The translations under genes and the position numbers were made by a program. A model generated the notes under the pieces. It was given only the letters and a program-made list of their open reading frames with translations, searched no databases and was not told the DNA's origin. Positions 1-8,007 of a stretch of 64,000 nt of DNA are shown here, one piece after another (position 1 is the stretch's first letter; every line of letters begins with the position of its first letter). The stretch comes from Nostoc spongiaeforme FACHB-130 (GTDB lineage Bacteria > Cyanobacteriota > Cyanobacteriia > Cyanobacteriales > Nostocaceae), in the NCBI RefSeq assembly GCF_014698475.1, contig NZ_JACJTB010000001.1, positions 186,001-250,000 on the forward strand, written 5' to 3'.

Positions 1-2
1 TG

Positions 3-620
3 AGGCAGAAAAAAGACCTGCATTTCCAAACAGCATTGAATCAAGAGTATCAAGTCCTGAAAAATCTGGGATTCAAACCAGGAATGTCTAAATTTTATCA
101 GGGAGTGAGGTGCAATAAAGGGGATGGAATCGGACTATTTAATTTAGCTATCTATTGGAGACGAAAATATAATAATCTCCGAGCAAAAGAACCTTGGTAT
201 ATCTTAACTAACCTCCCAACATTACAGCAAGCATTGGCAGTCTATCGTTGTCGTTGGGGCATTGAACAAATGTTCAAGGATTATAAAACAAGTGGCTATA
301 ACTTAGAAGACACCAAGGTTAATGACACCCGTTTTTTAGCCTTAGTCTTGTTGATTGCTCTGGCTTATTGTTTGGCGACCATGCAAGGGCAACAGATGCA
401 AAAATTAGGCATAGATATCTATGCTGGTCGTATCCAATCACACAAAGACCTCACCCCACCCCAGAGTCACTTTAGCTTTGGACTCTACGGACAACGATGG
501 CGTTATGGGATGGAATTATGGGCAGATTGGGTTCTCAGTCTGATTGCCCTCAAACCCCATAAACGACTCTATTTTCAGCGTGGTTTTTATGCCCTCTCCC
601 TTATCCAGCAAACTTTATAG
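3..620 (+). CDS. IS4-family transposase, C-terminal part (cut by window edge)
   Basis: The reading frame is open to the left edge of the window, so this is the C-terminal part of a longer gene and the TTG at 36 is only an internal codon. It contains the full IS4 signature Y-(2)-R-(3)-E-(6)-K in 'YRCRWGIEQMFKDYK', where E is the third acidic residue of the DDE triad. A hydrophobic stretch follows (LALVLLIALAYCLA), as is common in the C-terminal part of IS4 transposases. It would catalyse cut-and-paste movement of its own element. The first two catalytic Asp residues lie outside the window, so intactness cannot be judged. A fragment of a gene with a signal peptide starts about 26 bases after the stop, which suggests the element's right end lies close to 620-640. 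Confidence 0.85.
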   Translation, partial: RQKKDLHFQTALNQEYQVLKNLGFKPGMSKFYQGVRCNKGDGIGLFNLAIYWRRKYNNLRAKEPWYILTNLPTLQQALAVYRCRWGIEQMFKDYKTSGYNLEDTKVNDTRFLALVLLIALAYCLATMQGQQMQKLGIDIYAGRIQSHKDLTPPQSHFSFGLYGQRWRYGMELWADWVLSLIALKPHKRLYFQRGFYALSLIQQTL

Positions 621-646
621 GTAGGTTGTCACCCTCTGAGATTTCT

Positions 647-865
647 ATGATGAAATTGCTTGCCAGGATTGTCAGATTTTTTGTAACTTTTTTGACCATA
701 GTTTTGGTGTGTTACTGGAGTGTGCAGCCTGGGATTGTACCTGTAGCTTTAGCCAGCCACCACAAGCTGGAGAAATCTGATTACCATGTACAGAGAAGAC
801 ATAATACAGCAGAATTTAGGAGTCAGAATCCAGTATTCAGAATAATGTCAAATCTCTATACCTAG
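647..865 (+). pseudogene. N-terminal fragment of an exported protein, probably truncated
   Basis: An ATG pair at 647/650 opens about 70 codons that start with a convincing signal peptide or signal anchor: basic start (MMKLLARIVRFF), hydrophobic core (VTFLTIVLVCYW) and an Ala-containing end (VALA-SHHK). After roughly 45 residues the sequence turns into low-complexity coding that matches the AGGAGTCAGAAT-type repeat seen elsewhere in this window (26243-26256). I do not recognise the parent protein. The likeliest reading is a gene whose 3' part was replaced by repeat sequence; a short genuine secreted peptide is also possible. The earlier TTG at 626 is a less likely start. Confidence 0.35.
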
Positions 866-1040
866 CTTTGAGGCTTAAATTCTGCACTTTCGACTTACTT
901 GAGTTTCCCCCTACATCAAATACTAAATCGTCAGGTAAGCGATCGCCAACTGGTCTTAACACTCCCCAACCACGCTTGAGAGCATGAATCACATCTGCTT
1001 GCTCTGCTATATCACCTTTGAGCTTTGTGTCCATCAACAA
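837..1040 (-). pseudogene. Truncated PD-(D/E)XK homing-endonuclease-like protein
   Basis: The first ~45 residues (MDTKLKGDIAEQADVIHALKRGWGVLRPVGDRLPDDLVFDV, written here by its ends: MDTKLKGDIAEQ...DDLVFDV) look like the N-terminus of the cyanobacterial group-I-intron-associated PD-(D/E)XK endonuclease family (I-Ssp6803I-like), where 'DLVFDV' carries the first active-site Asp. Family members continue with a V-Q-V-K motif; here the frame runs into unrelated sequence (GGNSSKSKVQNLSLK) and stops after 67 codons. The catalytic E-x-K part is missing, so this is a remnant. No intron is visible next to it. The family assignment is from memory of the N-terminal pattern and was not searched. Confidence 0.55.
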
Positions 1041-1051
1041 ACACCTGAAAT

Positions 1052-1093
1052 AAAATAAAACTCTGTAGCTTTCAGACCACAGAGTTTTATTTT
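1052..1093 (-). terminator. Intrinsic terminator downstream of the initiator tRNA
   Basis: A perfect 15-bp inverted repeat (1052-1066 with 1079-1093; core ACTCTGT/ACAGAGT) with a 12-nt loop. Read on the minus strand its distal arm ends in TTTTATTTTATTT. It lies 11 bases past the 3' end of the tRNA on the same strand, so it most likely ends the tRNA transcript. It is A/T-rich and nearly symmetric, so it could also work in the other direction. Confidence 0.75.
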
Positions 1094-1103
1094 ACTTTTA
1101 ATT

Positions 1104-1180
<77 letters not shown>

Positions 1181-1226
1181 TCGCTCTTGACTTTTCTAGT
1201 ATAACGCAAAGTCCAGAGTTTGGCAA

Positions 1227-2180
1227 CTATAACAGCGATAATTCTCCCACAACTTCTAATCGCCTGTATTTGCCGAAGGTCATAAACCTTTCTGCGAGGG
1301 TTTCTGCGGCGCTGGGGCTAATCCAACCCATTTGTTGCAATAAGTGAATAGCGACAGCATGTTTGGCGCGTTTTGCCCCATCCATCACTTTAATTGCGAG
1401 TCCCATCCCTTCACCAAGTCTGCCAATACACTGTACGCCTTCGGCACCAGCTTTACTGACTACTTCTCCTGGTGCTAAACGCATCAGTTCTGTATCAAAC
1501 TCGCCATCGCCAGCAACCAAGGTAGGGTGATGAATCATTGCCCGAACAATGCGCTCCATATCCAAATTACTACTTGCGGCTAGTAGGGCATATAAAGATG
1601 CCATTTGTCCTAGTTGCATAAGATAAGTTGGTGCGCCGCAGTCATCATGGGCGCTGATAAATTCCTCCGCAGGCATTCGCAGTAACTCAGCGATTTTCGT
1701 CAAAATTAACTGCTGTACGGGGTGCTTGCGGTCTAAATAGTTATTTACAGGCCAATGGCGTTGCTGGCAAACAGCTAACATTCCGGCGTGCTTACCAGAG
1801 CAATTATATTCCAGGGGACTGCGTTTACCTTCTGGAATTGGGCATTGAAGAGCAGTTGGATCAACATCAGCACGCCAAAGGATGTTAAATACTTGTCTGA
1901 CTTGCTCTATTGTGCCTCTATGGGAACTGGCAATAATTGCTAAATCGCGATCGCTCAGATCGTAGCGTTCTAGGGTACCGGTTGTGGTGACAGCTAGTGC
2001 TTGAAAGGGTTTGAGTGCTGAACGGACAAATGTTGCCGTTTCTGCGTTACCCGCAACGGATAAAACCCGTCCCCTATCATCACATACAGCAGCTTGGACT
2101 ACATGGCGTGATTCTATAATGCCTTCCCTGAGTAACCGGACTTCCAGTACTGTGGCTTGAGTTCGTTTTCCCATTGTCAT
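1227..2180 (-). CDS. L-asparaginase II family protein (Rhizobium/thermolabile type)
   Basis: The 317-residue product matches the COG4448-type asparaginase family, which hydrolyses L-asparagine to aspartate and ammonia in the cytoplasm and is unrelated to the classical type I/II enzymes. Supporting stretches are 'VVQAAVCDDRGRVLSVAG' near the N-terminus, 'FVRSALKPFQALAV' (Ser/Lys active-site region), 'SSHRGT', 'YNCSGKHAGMLA' and 'DDCGAPTY'. Cys-, Ser- and Lys-containing motifs are all present, so the gene looks intact. Two ATGs lie close together (2180 and 2174); either could be the start. It stands alone downstream of nothing obvious and ends 47 bases from the initiator tRNA gene, on the same strand. 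Length is normal for the family. Confidence 0.85.
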   Translation of the reverse strand: MTMGKRTQATVLEVRLLREGIIESRHVVQAAVCDDRGRVLSVAGNAETATFVRSALKPFQALAVTTTGTLERYDLSDRDLAIIASSHRGTIEQVRQVFNILWRADVDPTALQCPIPEGKRSPLEYNCSGKHAGMLAVCQQRHWPVNNYLDRKHPVQQLILTKIAELLRMPAEEFISAHDDCGAPTYLMQLGQMASLYALLAASSNLDMERIVRAMIHHPTLVAGDGEFDTELMRLAPGEVVSKAGAEGVQCIGRLGEGMGLAIKVMDGAKRAKHAVAIHLLQQMGWISPSAAETLAERFMTFGKYRRLEVVGELSLL

Positions 2181-2332
2181 GGGTTAAAATTTATCTCTTT
2201 TTATATTTGTCAATGGTCAATCATCAATGGTCAAAAGGCTAATTATAGACTTTATGACTATGGACTTTTGAACGCCAGTGAGCAAGTGGGCATCGCCACC
2301 CAACGCACTAGCTCCTCTTGACTGTGGACTAT

Positions 2333-2833
2333 TTAAAACAAATGCCAAACTATAGTACCAATTAGGTACATTCCCGCCAAGCCAGCAAAGGTAAATTGTA
2401 ACCGTTGCAGAATTGGCTTAATTTCGTAGGTGACAATTAAGCGATCGCGAGCCAAAACTTCTTGAGGTTTAATCCAGGTTTGACCATCATACCAGCCTGA
2501 CTCTTCATAAAATACAGCCGTGCTGTAGAGGCGATCACGCACATAACGCCACCCTAAGTACATACGTAATAAGACAAAAATTACTCCCAGACTTGCCCCT
2601 GCGGCTGCACACAAGACAAAATGGGCAGCATATTTTTGTGGTGGAAAGCTGGCTGCGGCCACTGGCCCAGAAACCAGCCAAGACAAACCCCAAATCCAAG
2701 CAATGTTTGTGAGATATTCGCGCCAATTTAAAGTGCAATCACGAAACAGCCAGGAAGTTTTTAATTCTTCGTACTCATTTAGTGGTTGTTGGTCTGTAGG
2801 AACCGGACAATTGGACACCGAAGACCTCATCAT
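2333..2833 (-). CDS. CGLD27-family (Ycf36/DUF1230-like) membrane protein
   Basis: A 166-residue protein with a soluble N-terminus ([22 protein letters not shown]), two hydrophobic segments around residues 40-62 and 68-92, a soluble stretch with '[15 protein letters not shown]' and a third hydrophobic segment at the C-terminus. The 'PVPxxQQPxxEYxxLxxSWxF...GWYDGQxWxKP' pattern is that of the CGLD27 family conserved in cyanobacteria and plastids (Ycf36 in some algae). Its biochemical role is unknown to me; work on plant members points to iron/stress responses. The start codon overlaps the stop of rsfS by 4 bases (ATGA), so the two are translated together from one transcript. Confidence 0.75.
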   Translation of the reverse strand: MMRSSVSNCPVPTDQQPLNEYEELKTSWLFRDCTLNWREYLTNIAWIWGLSWLVSGPVAAASFPPQKYAAHFVLCAAAGASLGVIFVLLRMYLGWRYVRDRLYSTAVFYEESGWYDGQTWIKPQEVLARDRLIVTYEIKPILQRLQFTFAGLAGMYLIGTIVWHLF

Positions 2834-3291
2834 ATTGGCTTACCCCCACCCTCATCGGCATTTGGAACGGCGATACGTTCTGCATTGACCCAGAACGCTT
2901 CTAAATTATAAAACTCTCGTTCCTTGGGCATCATGATATGAACAATTACATCACCGTAATCTTGTAACACCCAACTGCCTTCCGCTTTACCTTCTGTGCG
3001 TAAAGGGCGACGTTGCCATTCAGTTTCAACTTTATCTTCTATTGCTTGTGCGATCGCCCTGACTTGCACCCTAGAGTAACCAGTCAACATCACAAAATAA
3101 TCTGCTAGGTAAGATACATCGGCCACTCTCAGTACCAAAATATCTCCTGCTTTGCGATCTGACGCTGCGTCAGCAACAGTTATAGCTAATTGCCCACTCA
3201 AATCTTTCATTCCTCCATCTAGGCTTTTGAGTGGACTGTTTTTCTCCGACACAGACTGTAATGGGAGATTTCCTTGGATATAATCAGACAT
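2830..3291 (-). CDS. rsfS: Ribosome silencing factor RsfS
   Basis: The 153-residue protein carries the RsfS/Iojap fold: '[29 protein letters not shown]' followed by '[16 protein letters not shown]' and the C-terminal '[16 protein letters not shown]' and '[10 protein letters not shown]' signatures (quoted in pieces). RsfS binds ribosomal protein uL14 and blocks joining of the 30S and 50S subunits when nutrients are scarce. The first ~30 residues are poorly conserved and low in complexity; a start further in is possible, but this ATG is the first in the frame. It is the first gene of a two-gene unit with the CGLD27 gene, overlapping by 4 bases. Confidence 0.9.
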   Translation of the reverse strand: MSDYIQGNLPLQSVSEKNSPLKSLDGGMKDLSGQLAITVADAASDRKAGDILVLRVADVSYLADYFVMLTGYSRVQVRAIAQAIEDKVETEWQRRPLRTEGKAEGSWVLQDYGDVIVHIMMPKEREFYNLEAFWVNAERIAVPNADEGGGKPI

Positions 3292-3769
3292 TAAACCTCA
3301 GGTGCTTGATCCCTTTTATTTTATAATTACTCACCAAGAACAATTGAACAACAACTGTTTTTTTGAATACTAACAAAAAAACACCTGTTAATGCAGTTAG
3401 TTCAAAATTAGCTGTTTGGGTTGTAACTAAAAATCAGACTAAATAGCTACAAGCTCTAGTCTGATCACTAATCAAGCAGTAAATTTTTACCAAGAATTGT
3501 AGCGAATTATTTCCCCATTAAAATCTTTAGGATATTCAATATTCTATCTTAAGGATGAATCGGTTATGATTCTGCCACATTTTTGATTGTCGATGGCCGC
3601 ATCCAGATTTTACGCTTTGTCATTGGTCATTTGTCTCTAAACAGGACAAGGGAAAAATGACTAATGTCAAGCAGGCAATGTGCAGATTGAAGGCGTAGTA
3701 ACATCAATTACGCACCCAATTTTTTTGGTAAGTCATCATTGACTTTTGACCATAGTCAGCCTGTATGAG
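3292..3769. other. Intergenic stretch without recognisable gene
   Basis: About 480 A/T-rich bases between rsfS and the glycosyltransferase gene. No open frame of convincing size, tRNA or strong hairpin was seen. It should contain the rsfS promoter at its left end (minus strand) and the 3' end of the glycosyltransferase transcript at its right end. Confidence 0.5.
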
Positions 3770-5041
3770 TTACACCTCTTGTTTGGAAACTACTTTGGCT
3801 TCAATTACCTGACTATCAGAAGTTACTGATTCAAACAAAGCCTCATAGTGATTTAAGGCTTGGTCAAAAGCATACTGCTCCACAGCATACTGGCGACTGT
3901 TATAGCCCAGGGTTTTTACCTTTTCAGGGTGTTTGTAAAGTTCTAAAATAGATGCGGCCAAAGCTTGGGCATCTTCTGGCGGAACGATAACCCCACCACC
4001 ACTTTGTCTGATTGCTCTGGCTGCGGTGCCATTTTCAGGAACAGAGGCGACTATAGCACGACCACTGGCCAGCAAAACTTGGATTTTGGAAGGCATATTG
4101 AAAGAAATCACATTCTTCTTCTGCACAACTAAACCAACATCAGCCGCCGCCAACATTTGTGGTAGTTCTGCACGCGGTTGAAATGGCAGTAACAACACAT
4201 TATCTGCACCGCATTCTAAACAATACTGTTGTAATCTTTGTAAACCTTTAGCTTCACCCACAATTACAAAAGCAATATCTGTGATGTCTCGTAATTTTGC
4301 TGCCGCCTGAATTACTGTTTCTAAACCTTGAGTGAGCGCAATATTACCAGAATATTGAACAACAAACTTACCGTTGAGGTTGTGTGTATTACGGAAGGGA
4401 TTATCTTCTTTAGATAAAGGACGAATAAAGTTGACATCCACCCAGTTAGGAATCTGCTCAATTTTATCTGCTTCTACACCCTTAGATAGTAAATTTTCAA
4501 CAAACCCATCAGCAATGACGCTAATTTTTGTGGCTGAATGGTAAGCAAATTTTTCTAATGCAGCAAATACTTTGATCAGCAATTTATTTTTCAGTAGCCC
4601 AACATGAACTGCTGCTTCTGGGAGGATATCTTGAAGGTTCAGTACCACTGGGCAAGCGCGTAACCATCCGAGTAAAGCAGCAGGTACGCATACAGGTAGA
4701 GATGGTGACGTTGATAAAATCACATCTGGTCGCCATCCGAATAAAGCAGGTAAAAAACTTGTAACAACAAAACTAGCATCAAGCATTATCCGATCCAACA
4801 GATTCGGTTGTGGCCGAATCCAAACATAACTGCGTTGGATTTGAACGCCATTTTTGTACTCATTTAGGTAGAATTTGCCCCGATAACCCTCGTAAATTTG
4901 GCGTTCAGGATAATTTGGCATAGCGGTGACGACGCGCACTTCATGCCCTCGCTTGGCCAGTCCTTCTGCTAATTCCGTCATCAACGGGGCAATACCAATT
5001 GGTTCTGGATAGTAGTTGTAGGAGTAAATTAATATCCGCAT
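3770..5041 (-). CDS. GT4-family glycosyltransferase (WcaI/WbuB-like)
   Basis: A 423-residue GT-B-fold glycosyltransferase. The N-terminal domain starts 'MRILIYSYNYYPEPIGIAPL' and has 'LAKRGHEVRVVTAMPNYP', the usual acceptor-side pattern of WcaI/WbuB-type enzymes. The C-terminal donor domain has 'VVQYSGNIALTQGLETVI' (phosphate-loop region), then 'ADVGLVVQKKNVISFNMPSKI' and 'GGGVIVPPEDAQAL' where the E-x7-E-like region sits. It would transfer a sugar from a nucleotide-sugar donor to a lipid- or polysaccharide-linked acceptor, probably in exopolysaccharide or O-antigen synthesis at the cytoplasmic membrane face; exact substrate unknown. It stands alone, with long spacers on both sides. Confidence 0.85.
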   Translation of the reverse strand: MRILIYSYNYYPEPIGIAPLMTELAEGLAKRGHEVRVVTAMPNYPERQIYEGYRGKFYLNEYKNGVQIQRSYVWIRPQPNLLDRIMLDASFVVTSFLPALFGWRPDVILSTSPSLPVCVPAALLGWLRACPVVLNLQDILPEAAVHVGLLKNKLLIKVFAALEKFAYHSATKISVIADGFVENLLSKGVEADKIEQIPNWVDVNFIRPLSKEDNPFRNTHNLNGKFVVQYSGNIALTQGLETVIQAAAKLRDITDIAFVIVGEAKGLQRLQQYCLECGADNVLLLPFQPRAELPQMLAAADVGLVVQKKNVISFNMPSKIQVLLASGRAIVASVPENGTAARAIRQSGGGVIVPPEDAQALAASILELYKHPEKVKTLGYNSRQYAVEQYAFDQALNHYEALFESVTSDSQVIEAKVVSKQEV

Positions 5042-5603
5042 AAGAAATCAGTCAGAGTCCCTGGCTTTTTGGATAACAATGATGTTGTGCTGCATTTTGT
5101 TGCACCTGACTTCAATTGTCTCCTTAGTCTCTTTTAATGTCAGTGGTTTGTCGTTGAAGATTGAGTAAAATTTATTGGGAGTTGCGGAGAGAATACTTAA
5201 TAAATTTATGACGGGACTATTTACAGTAACAAGTAAGTATGCACTGACAAAACTTTGACTGTTTTTGCAATTAGCAGATAGTTAAAATATCAAGAATTAA
5301 TGAATTTATTAGCCCTACTTCAGGTATAAAATCTATTTAGGTTGGGCATTTTAATTCAAACTCTCAGTGAACTCATAAGATAGTCGTAAACACCCAAATT
5401 AGCAGTATATAATTTTTAGTACAAGTTAAATATAATTCCTGATATGAGTAATTTATTGAGATACGTGTAACTATATTTATTGGGAAAATGGTAATTTAAT
5501 TACTCAAGTGATTTTTTAAAAATGGCGGGGTATTGTCAGCAAGCTCACAAGGCTTATGCTGAGATTTGTAGAAAATAGCACCTTGTGAGCGAATGAGTAA
5601 ATA
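5042..5603. other. Intergenic stretch with a 10-bp inverted repeat
   Basis: About 560 A/T-rich bases with no gene seen. Close to its right end a perfect 10-bp inverted repeat (5543-5552 with 5581-5590, GCTCACAAGG/CCTTGTGAGC, 28-nt loop) sits just past the stop of the carbonic anhydrase gene. It lacks a T-run, so it may stabilise the 3' end of that transcript rather than end it by itself. Confidence 0.5.
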
Positions 5604-6416
5604 TTAATTTGAGTGATTGGAACCTCGATAAATTCGCTCTCTTTGCTCTGGAGAAAGATGTGGTATTGGGAAGCGTTCAGAGCCTGCTATTGTAAAGTCC
5701 TGAGTTTGTGTCACTTCATCTGCTTGAGAACGAATTCCGACATCACAATTGAGAAATGGATTGAGGGTGGTATCTTCTGTTTCTGACTCCGCAAGTTGAG
5801 TTTGAGGTAAGACATAGGCGTGTTTATGCGGGTCGTATGCTAAAACTTCTCCTGACTCAATGTGATAAATCCACGCATAAATTTTCAGTTGACCTTGGTA
5901 CAGTTTGGAGTGAATGACGGGATATGTCCGTAAATTCTCAATTTGCGTGAGAACGTTTTCCGCAATCATTATTTCTAACAATTCTTCAAACTGGTAATGA
6001 CCGTAGTGGTCTAAAACTAGCCTACGAGTCGCTTCTGCATATTTCAGCCAATCATAAACCAGTGGTAAATCTTCTCGCAGACTCTGTAATTTCAGGAGTC
6101 CTTTCATCGCACCGCAATGAGAGTGACCACAGATAATAATTTGCTGAATTCCTAAAGCTTGAACTGCATATTCAATAGTTGCACCTTCACCGCCATTAGT
6201 TGCGCCGTAAGGAGGAATAATATTACCTGCATTGCGGATAACGAATAATTCACCAACCTGAGCTTGTGTAATGAGATTTGGGTCAAGACGTGAATCGGAA
6301 CAAGTGATAAACAGTACTCTGGGTTTTTGACCATGTGAGAGTTGCTCAAACAATTCTTGGTGCGTCGAAAAATAGCTAGATTTAAATTCACGCAGACCTT
6401 TAATTAATTTCTTCAT
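5604..6416 (-). CDS. ccaA: Beta-class carbonic anhydrase, CcaA-like
   Basis: The protein (270 residues from the ATG at 6416; a TTG two codons upstream is less likely) has all beta-carbonic-anhydrase zinc ligands: Cys39 in 'CSDSRLDP' with Asp41/Arg43 as the catalytic dyad, His98 and Cys101 in 'GHSHCGAM'. It interconverts CO2 and bicarbonate. Length and the ~70-residue C-terminal extension after 'GEVLAYDP' resemble the carboxysomal CcaA/IcfA enzyme of cyanobacteria, where this extension helps oligomerisation and shell binding. Location in the carboxysome is therefore likely but inferred. No other carboxysome gene is in the window. Confidence 0.88.
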   Translation of the reverse strand: MKKLIKGLREFKSSYFSTHQELFEQLSHGQKPRVLFITCSDSRLDPNLITQAQVGELFVIRNAGNIIPPYGATNGGEGATIEYAVQALGIQQIIICGHSHCGAMKGLLKLQSLREDLPLVYDWLKYAEATRRLVLDHYGHYQFEELLEIMIAENVLTQIENLRTYPVIHSKLYQGQLKIYAWIYHIESGEVLAYDPHKHAYVLPQTQLAESETEDTTLNPFLNCDVGIRSQADEVTQTQDFTIAGSERFPIPHLSPEQRERIYRGSNHSN

Positions 6417-6930
6417 TACCAAGTTCCAGAAATATTTGTAGGTGAGTTACTGAATCAAACAATATTCATTGAGGGTGAGATAATCTCAAATGCAGACTGA
6501 TGAGCGTGAGAATTAGTAGGTTTTTGCCAACTTTAGGAGCATCAGCCTTGTTGTTGAGTTAGTGTTACTTTCACAAAACAGTAGCAGCTTGTAATTAAAA
6601 ATGATTTTTGAGATTTGAGAAGTCAGAATTAGTGATAAACGACTTCTATATCATAGGATAATTTGGTGCTGTAATTATCAGGACTTATGCACAGAATAAG
6701 GAAAGTTGAACCACAGAGACGCAGAGAGAAGTTGCGTGCGCGGGTTCCCCGCGTTGAGCAAACTTCGGGAGTTCACAGAGGAATGAGAGTTTGATAGTTT
6801 TTTGCGTAAGTCCTAATTATTAAAAATTTGTCAATATTAACTGATCAATGTGTATGGCGATCGCTATAAATGCAACTATCTAAAAAACTGACTTTCAGAG
6901 AGTAATTATGAATGGTTGTTGATGCGATAG
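6417..6930. other. Intergenic stretch carrying a MITE-like element
   Basis: About 510 bases without a gene. The middle (6680-6814) is occupied by a small element with terminal inverted repeats, listed separately. The rest is A/T-rich; the left part should hold the carbonic anhydrase promoter, which I could not define. Confidence 0.5.
6680..6814. repeat. MITE-like repeat with terminal inverted repeats
   Basis: The ends AGGACTTATGCA (6680-6691) and TGCGTAAGTCCT (6803-6814) are inverted repeats matching at 11 of 12 positions. AATTAT occurs at 6673-6678 and again at 6815-6820, as expected for a target duplication. Inside lies an ACCACAGAGACGCAGAGAG tract and, nested in it, a second repeat with a GCGCGGGTTCCCCGCG hairpin (about 6738-6753). 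Relatives of the inner tract and of the TTGCGTAAGT end occur at 63857-63920, and a lone AGGACTTATGC end at 29197-29207. Confidence 0.7.
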
Positions 6931-7500
6931 TTATTTTTGAATGATTTCTCCAGTATTCAAATTGATCACTAGAGATGATTTTGCTTTATCTAAATTTGCT
7001 TCTAAAGGAATAACCACTTTATTATCAATATGCTCTGGTTCGCCAAATAAACAGCGACATTGAAACTTGGTGGTCATAATTGGCAGAAAACCAATTTTTG
7101 TATTTACCTTACCATGATAATCACCACATTCTGTTACAGTATCAGGGGGAAAACAAGTCTGTTCATAAAGATAAAAGGTTTTAGAGTAGCCTGGGTATTG
7201 AATGATTTGCTTGAACTTAAAATCTACAATGTCCGAAACTGCCCAAATATATAGTATTAGTAAGAATATTCCAATTGATAATAATAAGTAAAGCGTTAGA
7301 AAAATCTTGGTTTTAAATATAGGTAAAGGCTGAGACTGGGTTAAAAATAAAATGCCTAATCCTACTGCGAGTAACCAAATTCCGAAAAAAATTAACCCTT
7401 GGGCAGATTGCCAACTGGGAATAAAAGGTATGTTGATGAGAGCGATCGCTAAAAATGGAGCTATCAAAATAAATATTAGCAGTGGATTTCGGCGCGTCAT
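6931..7500 (-). CDS. Hypothetical protein with three membrane segments
   Basis: A 189-residue protein I do not recognise. It has three hydrophobic helices at roughly residues 8-28, 35-54 and 66-88, then a ~100-residue soluble tail. The tail holds four cysteines in 'EQTCFPPDTVTECGDYHG' and 'FQCRCLFGEP', which suggests disulfides and so an extracytoplasmic tail. It ends with 'SSLVINLNTGEIIQK'. No neighbour gives a functional hint: a mobile element lies upstream and a repeat downstream. Codon use looks normal for this genome, so I regard it as a real gene. Confidence 0.6.
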   Translation of the reverse strand: MTRRNPLLIFILIAPFLAIALINIPFIPSWQSAQGLIFFGIWLLAVGLGILFLTQSQPLPIFKTKIFLTLYLLLSIGIFLLILYIWAVSDIVDFKFKQIIQYPGYSKTFYLYEQTCFPPDTVTECGDYHGKVNTKIGFLPIMTTKFQCRCLFGEPEHIDNKVVIPLEANLDKAKSSLVINLNTGEIIQK

Positions 7501-7791
7501 AGCTGGATTTTTCCGCCATCATAACCCATTCAAGCAAGCAGTAACTTGGTAGAGACGTAAAGATTGACAACATACCCTGTGTCAGTTTTAATCAAGCAAG
7601 TAGCTGGTACTGACAACAGAGCCAAAAATTTTTGGCTGTCTTCCCGGAAAGCAGAGAACTGAAGATGTATCTCATTACATAGCAAATTTACTATATGTAA
7701 GCTAAAAACTAAACTCTCATATTGTCTTCCTTAAATCTATCTTTCCTTCTCTCATTGCTGCTCTGGTGATCCTCCAGGGCAGTTTTAATTA

Positions 7792-7836
7792 GGTGCATCC
7801 ACTTTCGGCAAATAGCCTTCCAAAAGTGGATGCTCC
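7792..7836 (+). terminator. Stem-loop followed by T-run
   Basis: GCATCCACTTT (7795-7805) pairs perfectly with AAAGTGGATGC (7823-7833), and the stem continues past a T/T mismatch by GG/CC. The plus strand continues with CTTTTAATTT, so it has the form of an intrinsic terminator. No plus-strand gene lies directly upstream, so it may serve an unannotated RNA, belong to the end of the IS110-type element, or be a chance repeat. Confidence 0.5.
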
Positions 7837-7982
7837 CTTTTAATTTGATTGGTAGACGGTTAAATCTCTAATGAGATTATCTGGCTTTTGTAAGTATGAC
7901 TGCGATCGCCTCTTCTGGTTTAGCTTTATCCTGGTTCTGGATGCTAGAACTTCACTTTAGATTGAGAACTGATAAATTTTAA

Positions 7983-8000
7983 ACTCCCCTAACGGGGAGT
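7983..8000 (-). terminator. Hairpin after the IS110 transposase gene
   Basis: A 7-bp perfect stem (ACTCCCC/GGGGAGT) with a 4-nt loop begins 8 bases past the transposase stop. On the minus strand it is followed by TTTAAAATTT, which fits an intrinsic terminator. The same stem sequence recurs in the palindrome at 9648-9667 on the other side of the transposase gene. Confidence 0.6.
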
Positions 8001-8007
8001 AGTAGGT

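Larger units (their letters stand above)
7501..8007. other. Intergenic stretch with two hairpins
   Basis: About 500 bases without a gene. It holds a long stem-loop at 7792-7836 and a short hairpin at 7983-8000 just past the transposase stop. Part of this stretch must be the non-coding end of the IS110-type element, but no element boundary could be fixed by eye. Confidence 0.45.
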
